From a bacterium (GTDB lineage Bacteria; Verrucomicrobiota; Verrucomicrobiae; Opitutales; Opitutaceae), in NCBI GenBank assembly GCA_021780625.1, contig JAJXYI010000150.1, positions 1 through 17,649 of the forward strand: DNA of 17,649 nucleotides, in the 5' to 3' direction. Below are positions 8,624 to 14,309 of the stretch, in pieces; positions within the stretch are counted from its first letter, which is position 1; each line of letters opens with the position of its first letter. The notes beneath the pieces were generated by a model. It was not told the origin of the DNA. It saw nothing but the letters and a program-made list of their open reading frames with translations, and did not search any database. The position numbers were made by a program, and so were the translations under genes.

Positions 8624-8770
8624 TTGAGGTCAGAAGTCAGAGGACAGAGGACAGAAGTCAGAGGACAGAGGACAGAGGACAGAGGTCAGAGGTCAGGGGG
8701 GCAGCGGTGTGAGGTTCGGCGTAGTGGGTTTCGCAGTTTCAGCCGTGGCCTCTGGGCCTTTGGTTCAATT
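8607..8770. repeat. Modular repeat element, copy B
   Basis: The plus strand begins with TTGAACCACAGAGACAC (8607-8623), overlapping the GH106 start. Ten heptamers of the CAGA type follow in perfect register at 8629-8698 (GTCAGAG, GACAGAG, GACAGAA). A diverged spacer comes next. The right end at 8747-8770 resembles an inverted, decayed end motif (GGCCTCTGGGCCTTTGGTTC then AATT). It fills most of the 166-bp gap between the GH106 and symporter genes. The array and left end are clear; the right boundary is less certain. Confidence 0.8.
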
Positions 8771-8789
8771 GGGGTCTGGGAACCTAGTT

Positions 8790-10154
8790 TCAGGGGGTGA
8801 CGCTCGCAACCGGGGTGGACGTTCTTCGGGCGGCGAGCTGGGCCTGGATTTCGGGTTCGAGGCGTTCGTAGCGGCCGTAGAAGGCGACGGGGATCATCGC
8901 GAGCACGAGGAACAGGGCGGGGAGCCAGACGGCGCCGAGCTGGATACCCATGAGGGCGGAGGCGGACTGGACGGTGTTGGCGTGGTATCCGGTGGCCGCG
9001 AGCAGCCAGCCCGGGATGGCGCCGCCGAGGCCGGCGCCGGCTTTCAGGCAGAAGGCGGCACCGATCGCGGTGAGCAGACCGGGCGCGCGGATACCGGTCT
9101 TCCACTCGCCGAAGTCGACGCTGTCCGAGATGACCGAGAACGGCATCGCCATCGCGGCGCCGCTGGCGAAAAAGCCCAGCGCCCAGCCGGTCATGACGAG
9201 GCTGACCGAGTGGCCGTGCGCGAGGCCGGCGTAGACGACGAGCTGGCCGGCCACCATCCCTGCAAGGCCGAGCAGCCAGGCGTTTCGCTTGCTCGTCCGG
9301 TGGCACAACCAGGGGAGGAGGAGGACTGTGCCCAGGGAAATCACGTCGAACCCGTTCGCCAGCGGAATGAGATCCTTACGGCCGAGCGTGTATTCAAAAA
9401 GATAGGGCGCCGTGGAGACCCGGGCGATGAAGGCGATCCAAAAGAAGAGGCTGCTGGCGACGATGATGAACCAGGGCTTGTTGCCCCGGATGGCGCGGAA
9501 GCCGGCGAGGGCGGGCGTGCGCGGCGAGTCGTCCGGGACAACCTCCTTGAGGTTCTTGAAGGCGAGCAGGTACAGCGCCATGCTTCCGACGGCGTAGAAC
9601 GGGATTGTCAGCAGGAATCCGCGCCGGTCGTCGCCGTGGCCGAGCCAGGCGACCATCTTGAGTGCGGAGAGATTCACCAGGAGCACGCCGAGCTTGGAGC
9701 CGTACATGCGCCAGCAGGTCAGCGTGACGCGTTCCCGCGGGTCGGAGGTGAGGGAGGAGAGGATCGAGGTCGTCGGCGTGTTGATGCCGGTGTAGAGGAC
9801 GCTCACCGCGACGTAGGTGATCAGTGCATACGCGATCTTGGCGGTCTCGCCGACGTGGGGCGTGAGGAAGGTCAGCACGCCGAACCCGGCGTAGGGTGCG
9901 CACAGCCAAAGGAACCAGGGCCTGCTGCGTCCCCAGCGGCTGCGGGTGCGCTCGAAGACGACGCCCCACAGTGGGGCGTCGATGGCGTCAAAGAGCCGGG
10001 CGACGAGCAGCACGGTGCCCGCGGCTGCGGCGGAAAGCCCGTAAACGTCCGTGTAAAAATACAGGATGTAGAACGAGACGAAGCAGAAGACCAGCTGGCC
10101 GGCGACGTCGCTGGCGGCATAGCTGAAGCGCGTCGTGAGAGAGGTTCGGTTCAT
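8790..10154 (-). CDS. MFS sugar:cation symporter of the glycoside-pentoside-hexuronide (GPH) family
   Basis: From the ATG at 10154 the protein has 454 residues with about 12 hydrophobic segments. The N-terminus (SYAASDVAGQLVFCFVSFYI, YFYTDVYGLSAAAAG) and the cytoplasmic-loop signature DAIDAPLWGVVFERTRSRWGRSRPW are characteristic of GPH symporters such as MelB, YicJ and the rhamnogalacturonide transporter RhiT-like proteins. The role would be inner-membrane uptake of mono- or disaccharides, or unsaturated uronides, with H+ or Na+. The substrate is inferred from context, not read from sequence. An in-frame ATG at 10307 would add 51 residues made entirely of heptamer-repeat translation (SDLRLPT-like), so it is rejected. 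The leader is the pyrimidine-rich heptamer array that ends 9 bp before the start. No Shine-Dalgarno sequence is visible. Confidence 0.92.
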   Translation of the reverse strand: MNRTSLTTRFSYAASDVAGQLVFCFVSFYILYFYTDVYGLSAAAAGTVLLVARLFDAIDAPLWGVVFERTRSRWGRSRPWFLWLCAPYAGFGVLTFLTPHVGETAKIAYALITYVAVSVLYTGINTPTTSILSSLTSDPRERVTLTCWRMYGSKLGVLLVNLSALKMVAWLGHGDDRRGFLLTIPFYAVGSMALYLLAFKNLKEVVPDDSPRTPALAGFRAIRGNKPWFIIVASSLFFWIAFIARVSTAPYLFEYTLGRKDLIPLANGFDVISLGTVLLLPWLCHRTSKRNAWLLGLAGMVAGQLVVYAGLAHGHSVSLVMTGWALGFFASGAAMAMPFSVISDSVDFGEWKTGIRAPGLLTAIGAAFCLKAGAGLGGAIPGWLLAATGYHANTVQSASALMGIQLGAVWLPALFLVLAMIPVAFYGRYERLEPEIQAQLAARRTSTPVASVTP

Positions 10155-10163
10155 CCTGGGGAG

Positions 10164-10425
10164 GTCGGAGATCGGAGGTCGGAAGTCGGAGGACGGAAGT
10201 CGGAGATCGGAGATCGGAGGGCAGAGGTCAGAAGTCGGAAGTCGGAGGACGGAAGTCGGAAGTCGGAGGTCGGACGGCAGGGGGCAGAGGTCAGATGTCA
10301 GAGTCACAGAAGTCAGAGGTCAGAAGTACAGAGGTCGGAGGTCGGATGTCAGAAGGCAGCGGGCAGAGGGCGGGAGGGCTGGCTGCCGATTTCTGTCTTC
10401 TGTCCTCTGACCTCTGACCTCTGCC
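10164..10425. repeat. Modular repeat element, copy C (longest heptamer array with inverted short arm)
   Basis: Twenty heptamers run in unbroken register at 10164-10303 on the plus strand (GTCGGAG, GTCGGAA, GACGGAA, ATCGGAG, GGCAGAG). Two single-base slips follow, making 8-base units at 304-311 and 326-333 past 10000, with more heptamers to 10368. A G-rich spacer of about 22 bp separates them from five heptamers of opposite polarity at 10391-10425 (TTCTGTC, TTCTGTC, CTCTGAC, CTCTGAC, CTCTGCC). The two arms are complementary, so a transcript can fold into a large hairpin. No end motif remains. The element fills nearly the whole gap between the glycosidase stop and the symporter start. Confidence 0.93.
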
Positions 10426-10436
10426 GCTCTGGTATT

Positions 10437-11777
10437 TCACGGGTGGCCGAGGTCCTTGGAGGTGGCGAGGGCGATGACGCGGCCGGTTTTGCCCACGGCG
10501 CAGTAGAAGTGGTAGACGATGCCATCGACCTTCATCACCCAGGGTTTGTGGGCGAAGGTCTTGTCGTAGGGGACGCTGGGCTTGATGAGCGGCTCGCCTT
10601 CCCAACGCGTCCAGTGGGTGAGGTCGTAGGAGCAGGCGAATGTATTGAAGGCGCTCGTACCCTTCTTCCAGAGGAAGCCGAAGTAGAACATGACCCAGAG
10701 GTTTCCGATGCGGGCGATCTGAGGGTCGCCGCTGATGGCGCGTTTGCCGGGGGCGTTGTCGACGACGGGGCCGTCGCCCATGCGCGTCCAATGCACGAGG
10801 TCGCGCGAGACGGCCATGCCGATGGCCTCGTGATTACCCTTCTTCGTTTTGCCGTTGTAGAACATCACGAAGGGCCAGCCCGGGACGCCCATTGCCTCGC
10901 GGAAGGGCCAGCCCGTGGCCTCGGTCGTATCGCGGATCACCGCGCTCTTGTAGAGCGTCACACTCTCGAAATGGCGGCAATCGGGCTGGAACGTGGACAG
11001 CACGGGATTTTCCGGGAGTCGCGTCCAGGGTTTCGCCTCAGTCGGCGTGGTGCTCCAGGCGAGTCCGATGGAGAGCGGATCGGGTTCATAGCCGTGCCGC
11101 GAACCGCCGAGGAACGACAGCCAGTATCTGCCCTCGTAGGTGCCGAGCTCGTGGGTGCCGTCGAAGCGCGTATCGTACAGGGCGATACCGCCGTCGGCCT
11201 GCCAGGCGTCCCAGCCGGTCTTGGCGAAGGGAAGGATGGGGCCGAGCCTCCGCCAGTGGAGCAGGTCGTCGCTGCAGGCGAGCTCGGTCTGGTAGCCAAC
11301 GCGTTCGCGGTTGGAGACGAAAACCATGTACCAGCGCCCGTTTGCGCGGAAGACGTTGGGGCAGTCGACGAGTTCACCGGGTTCGCCGCGAAGCACGACG
11401 CCGTATTTGTAGGGCGTCCGGACCTCGTTGTAGATTCGCTGCATCGTCGTCGCATTGACGGTGCGGCCGGCAGGCGGGAGAGGGAGGACGGTGCGCGGGG
11501 CGTCCGCGCGGGCGGCGGAGACGGTGACAGCGAGCAGGGCAAGGAGGAGGGCGAGGCGCCTCGGCCTGAAGACCGAAATTGAACCACGGAGACACGGAGG
11601 ACACAGAGCCAGAAAACAGAGTGAGAGACCGGCCCATGCCTCACCTCGAAGGTGAATGGAATTGGAAGGGGAGATCTCCCTCAATTGCCACACTCCGTGC
11701 GCTCTGCTCGTCCGCTGTAACCCTGGCGATGGTGGATGCCTCTGTGGTTCCAATCCAGCTGCATTATCTGGGTTCAT
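10437..11777 (-). CDS. Exported five-bladed beta-propeller glycosidase-like protein (GH43/GH117/GH130-like); start uncertain
   Basis: The reliable coding part runs from about 11579 to the TGA at 10437-10439. A signal peptide (RRLALLLALLAVTVSAARA) leads into a beta-propeller with YNEVRTPYKYGVVLRGEPGE, VDCPNVFRANGRWYMVFVSN, DLLHWRRLGPIL, PFVMFYNGKTKKGNHEAIG, SGDPQIARIGNLWVMFYFG and FAHKPWVMKVDGIVYHFYCA. These are hallmarks of proteins annotated as glycosylase or GH43-like in pectin loci; the substrate is unknown. The start is a problem. The signal peptide is preceded directly by the end motif of repeat copy E. The in-frame candidates are TTG 11684, GTG 11693 and the listed ATG 11777, which overlaps the oxidoreductase stop as ATGA. 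Using 11777 gives 446 residues, but the first 66 or so are repeat-derived. ATT at 11579 would give the shortest sensible protein. Confidence 0.8.
   Translation of the reverse strand: MNPDNAAGLEPQRHPPSPGLQRTSRAHGVWQLREISPSNSIHLRGEAWAGLSLCFLALCPPCLRGSISVFRPRRLALLLALLAVTVSAARADAPRTVLPLPPAGRTVNATTMQRIYNEVRTPYKYGVVLRGEPGELVDCPNVFRANGRWYMVFVSNRERVGYQTELACSDDLLHWRRLGPILPFAKTGWDAWQADGGIALYDTRFDGTHELGTYEGRYWLSFLGGSRHGYEPDPLSIGLAWSTTPTEAKPWTRLPENPVLSTFQPDCRHFESVTLYKSAVIRDTTEATGWPFREAMGVPGWPFVMFYNGKTKKGNHEAIGMAVSRDLVHWTRMGDGPVVDNAPGKRAISGDPQIARIGNLWVMFYFGFLWKKGTSAFNTFACSYDLTHWTRWEGEPLIKPSVPYDKTFAHKPWVMKVDGIVYHFYCAVGKTGRVIALATSKDLGHP
11581..11750. repeat. Modular repeat element, copy E (no heptamer array)
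   Basis: The 170-bp stretch starts with GAACCACGGAGACACGGAGG and then ACACAGAG (11581-11608). It ends with GCCTCTGTGGTTC (11738-11750), an inverted version of the same end motif. The ends therefore form imperfect terminal inverted repeats. The inside has no heptamer array but contains a small hairpin (TCACCT/AGGTGA, 11641-11655) and a larger palindrome at 11660-11686. It lies between the oxidoreductase and the glycosidase-like gene and abuts the latter's signal peptide. Confidence 0.75.
11660..11686. other. Palindrome inside repeat copy E
   Basis: The core GGGAGATCTCCC (11669-11680) is a perfect 12-bp palindrome. It is flanked by AATTG on the left and CAATT on the right, giving an imperfect 27-bp dyad. 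It may be a hairpin in RNA, an operator, or simply the structured centre of the repeat element. Confidence 0.5.
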
Positions 11778-12871
11778 GAGGACCTTTCGTCGGCGAGGCT
11801 TTCGAGACCGTGGCGGGCGAGCACGTCGCGCACGCGCACCGAACGGCCGGTGGAGCAGGCCTCGTCCATGGCCTGCATCAGGGCGACGGTGACGATGCCC
11901 TCGACGGGGTCGGGCGTGGGGGCCTTGCCGGCGTCCAGGCAGCGCGCGAAATATTCGATGTAGTTCTGGTATTCGCCGGCGTGATGCGAGTGGCCGCCGA
12001 AACGGAAGAAATGCTCGTCCTGGTCCTCGAAGGTTTCGACGACGGACTGGGAGTCGGTTTTCCACGCGTAGCGCAGCTCGTAGTAGTCTGCCTGTCCGGC
12101 GCCGAGGGAGCCGCGCAGGATGCAGCTCATGTTGCTGTCGCGGGAGTTGGGCGTGACGGGGGCCGAGTAGGTGCCGCTGACGCGGGCGATGCGGCCGTCG
12201 CGATCGCGGTAGATGAAGTGGAACGTGTCGGCGTGGACGAGGCCGAGCCGCCGGCCGTTCTCGCTTAGGCGGGAGTAGCCGGAGACCTCCTCGATGGCGG
12301 GGAGGTACCAGCGGATGAAATCCACGGGGTGGCTGAGGCCGCCGTAGAGCCACTTGAAGGCGTCGGTGCGGGCCCAGCCCTTGGAGAGAAACCAGCGATG
12401 GTCGGCGTTATAGTAGGCCTCGACGGTGTTGAGCTCGCCGAACGCGCCGGTTTCGAAGTGGGAGCGCTGCCGGGCGAAGGGGGCGAAGAAGCGCGAGCTT
12501 TGTCCGACCATCACGTGCCGGCCGGAGGCGCGGGCGGCGTCGAGCACTTCGCGGGCGCGGCTGAGATCGTGCAGGAAGGGTTTGGTGCAGATGACGTGCT
12601 TTCCCGCGGCGAGCGCGCGGAGGACGTGATCGGCGTGCAGGTGGTCAGGCGTGTAGATGCCAACGACGTCGACGTCGGGGTTGGCTAGCAGCGCGTCCAT
12701 GGACGGCGTGTACACCGAGTGGGGGAGCCCGAACTCGGCGCAGCGCTCGCGGCCGAGCTGCTCGTTCAGGTCGCAGAGGCCGGCGACGTTCCAGAGGGGG
12801 CTCTTGAGACCCGCGGAGATGATGCTGCGTCCTTCGCCGAGGCCGAGGACGCCGAGACCGAGTTGTTTCAT
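11774..12871 (-). CDS. Gfo/Idh/MocA family NAD(P)-dependent oxidoreductase
   Basis: From the ATG at 12871 the protein has 365 residues, the usual family length, and no signal peptide, so it is cytoplasmic. The Rossmann fold starts at once with GVLGLGEGRS (7-16), and CDLNEQLGRERCAEFGL follows. The nucleotide-binding domain contains YTPDHLHADHVLRALAAGKH and the catalytic-lysine motif CTKP (Lys97; EKP in most relatives). GGLSHPVDFIRW places His181 and Asp184 in the conserved active-site helix. The family oxidises, reduces or epimerises sugars or inositols; the exact substrate cannot be read. A role on a sugar released from pectin is inference. A longer reading from GTG 12895 would translate the repeat end motif (VVQNLPRN) and is rejected. 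The stop overlaps an ATG of the next frame (ATGA at 11774-11777). Confidence 0.9.
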   Translation of the reverse strand: MKQLGLGVLGLGEGRSIISAGLKSPLWNVAGLCDLNEQLGRERCAEFGLPHSVYTPSMDALLANPDVDVVGIYTPDHLHADHVLRALAAGKHVICTKPFLHDLSRAREVLDAARASGRHVMVGQSSRFFAPFARQRSHFETGAFGELNTVEAYYNADHRWFLSKGWARTDAFKWLYGGLSHPVDFIRWYLPAIEEVSGYSRLSENGRRLGLVHADTFHFIYRDRDGRIARVSGTYSAPVTPNSRDSNMSCILRGSLGAGQADYYELRYAWKTDSQSVVETFEDQDEHFFRFGGHSHHAGEYQNYIEYFARCLDAGKAPTPDPVEGIVTVALMQAMDEACSTGRSVRVRDVLARHGLESLADERSS

Positions 12872-12888
12872 GTTACGGGGAAGGTTTT

Positions 12889-13088
12889 GAACCACAGAGA
12901 CACAGAGGGCACAGAGGTCAGAAGTCAGAAGTCAGATGGCAGAAGCCGGAGGGCGGATGTCGGTGGGCAGAGGTCGGAGGTCGGATGTCGGAAGTCGGAC
13001 GTCGGATGTTGGATGTCGGAGGGCGGGGGCGGCGGTTGGGGTTGTGGTCTGGGTTCTGACTTCTGATCTCTGACTTCTGGCCTCTGTC
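12889..13088. repeat. Modular repeat element, copy D (most complete)
   Basis: The plus strand starts with GAACCACAGAGACACAGAGG and then GCACAGAG (12889-12916). Fifteen heptamers in perfect register run at 12917-13021, the first of CAGA type (GTCAGAA, GTCAGAT), later ones of CGGA type (GTCGGAG, GTCGGAT); a sixteenth degenerate unit ends at 13028. A G-rich spacer of about 25 bp follows. Five heptamers of opposite polarity fill 13054-13088 (TTCTGAC, TTCTGAT, CTCTGAC, TTCTGGC, CTCTGTC). These five pair with the CAGA-type outer units. The copy fills the gap between the esterase and oxidoreductase genes, with the end motif 18 bp from the oxidoreductase ATG. Confidence 0.95.
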
Positions 13089-13104
13089 TTCGTTTTTCGG
13101 GGGC

Positions 13105-14283
13105 TCAGTTGAGGCGGTGGCGGAGGTAGGAGAGCATGGGGTTGAGCACGCTCGGATCGAGGGGCATGCGGTGGCCGCGGGGCTGGGGATCGGGCTGGTA
13201 GATGAAGGGGCTGTGGAGCTCGGTGAGGCGGCGGGCGAGCACCTGCATCTGGAGTTGGTAGTCGGCCCCCTCGGTGCAGTTGATCGAGAGGAAGAGGGGA
13301 ACCGTGGGGCCGTGGAGGTAGTCGAGCGCGCCGGCGTCGCGCCAGACGTCCTCGTGGTGAGCGCGGGTTCCCCAGGCGATGTTGTAGCGGGGGATCATGT
13401 GGTCGTGCGGCAGGAGGTGCAGGTAGGTGAAGCGGCCCGCGAGCACGACGGCACCCTGGACGTTGCTGTCGACGCCCTGGTTTTCGCCGTGGCCCTCGAA
13501 GGAGGGAATGCCGGTGGTGGTGGCCAGGAGGAGCGCCATGCCGCTTCCGCGGGAGAAGCCGGCGACGACGATGCGGCCGTTGAGATCGAGCGAGGAGGAC
13601 TGGGCGCGAAGCGTGCGGACGGCGGCCTTGGTGATCCAGCCGCACTGCGGCATCGGGTCGAGCCCGTGGTAGGGCGCGCGGACCGGGTGGTCGGCCATCG
13701 CGGCGGCGTAGCCTTCGGCGGCGGCACCCTCGAGGATCGTGTCGGTGCAGAAATCGAGGGAGAAGTTGCCCATGCGATTCAGGTTGTCGCAGGAGAATTC
13801 GATCACCGAACCGACCGGGTGGACCGGGTGTGCCGGGTAGACGATGTCCATGGCCAGCGTGCGGTCGCCGTCGTGGTAGAACGCGACGTCGCGCTTCAGT
13901 CGGCAGCCCGAGGGCACGATGAAGATGTGGGCGGGATCGAGGCGTTCGTCCGCGAGGAGCTGGTGATGCTGGATCTGGTTGCGCAGCGCGGCCAGATCGA
14001 TGTTGAGCGCCGGCCAGCGTGACTGCTTGGCGTGGTCGTAGTCGATGGTGACGACGAGGCAGCCCTGGGCCAGGAAATCGTGGATGATCGATGTGTCGCT
14101 GTCGGTGCCGACGCGCGGTGCGGCGAGGTTTTCGAGATAGAGAACCGCCGGACGGAGTTCCCCGCCTCCCGACGCCGGCTCGAGAATTTTCATGGGCAGG
14201 TCGCTGCCGGTGGCGGTGCTGTGCCAGGTGGCGGCGGAGGCCCCGGCGGCGAGGAGGCAGAGGGAGGCGACGAAACGAATCAT
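13105..14283 (-). CDS. Exported alpha/beta-hydrolase, probable carbohydrate esterase
   Basis: The protein has 392 residues with a short signal peptide (MIRFVASLCLLAAGASA|A). The nucleophile elbow AGFSRGSG puts Ser244 in a GxSxG motif. His371 in PRGHRMP is the likely catalytic histidine, and Asp341 in TEGADYQ is the best acid candidate by spacing. The N-terminal half (AVLYLENLAAPRVGTDSDTS, LVVTIDYDHAKQSRWP) follows the hydrolase fold. I cannot place it in a numbered carbohydrate esterase family. Removal of acetyl or methyl groups from pectin is plausible from context but not shown. The start ATG at 14283 is 26 bp after the S9-like stop, suggesting co-transcription with it. The gene is followed by repeat copy D. 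Confidence 0.82.
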   Translation of the reverse strand: MIRFVASLCLLAAGASAATWHSTATGSDLPMKILEPASGGGELRPAVLYLENLAAPRVGTDSDTSIIHDFLAQGCLVVTIDYDHAKQSRWPALNIDLAALRNQIQHHQLLADERLDPAHIFIVPSGCRLKRDVAFYHDGDRTLAMDIVYPAHPVHPVGSVIEFSCDNLNRMGNFSLDFCTDTILEGAAAEGYAAAMADHPVRAPYHGLDPMPQCGWITKAAVRTLRAQSSSLDLNGRIVVAGFSRGSGMALLLATTTGIPSFEGHGENQGVDSNVQGAVVLAGRFTYLHLLPHDHMIPRYNIAWGTRAHHEDVWRDAGALDYLHGPTVPLFLSINCTEGADYQLQMQVLARRLTELHSPFIYQPDPQPRGHRMPLDPSVLNPMLSYLRHRLN

Positions 14284-14309
14284 GGGAGGGAGCGACGGAA
14301 GTTCAGGAT

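Noticed and set aside
10155..10307. Upstream extension of the symporter by 51 residues
   Set aside because: The extension is pure heptamer-array translation, and the normal family N-terminus begins at the ATG at 10154.
10164..10425. CRISPR array
   Set aside because: The units are 7 bp with no spacers of uniform length and no cas genes.
8709..11582. Long plus-strand open frame of 957 codons
   Set aside because: It runs antisense to the symporter and glycosidase-like genes and through a heptamer array, which lacks stops on this strand. The translation is low-complexity and has no recognisable domain.
11581..11750. Insertion sequence
   Set aside because: Terminal inverted repeats are present, but the element is only 170 bp, has no transposase and no clear target duplication; it is kept as a repeat element.
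11778..12353. N-terminal part of a 638-codon minus-strand frame ending at 10437
   Set aside because: This part is a shadow frame inside the oxidoreductase gene and is Arg/Pro-rich; only the region after about 11579 is protein-like.
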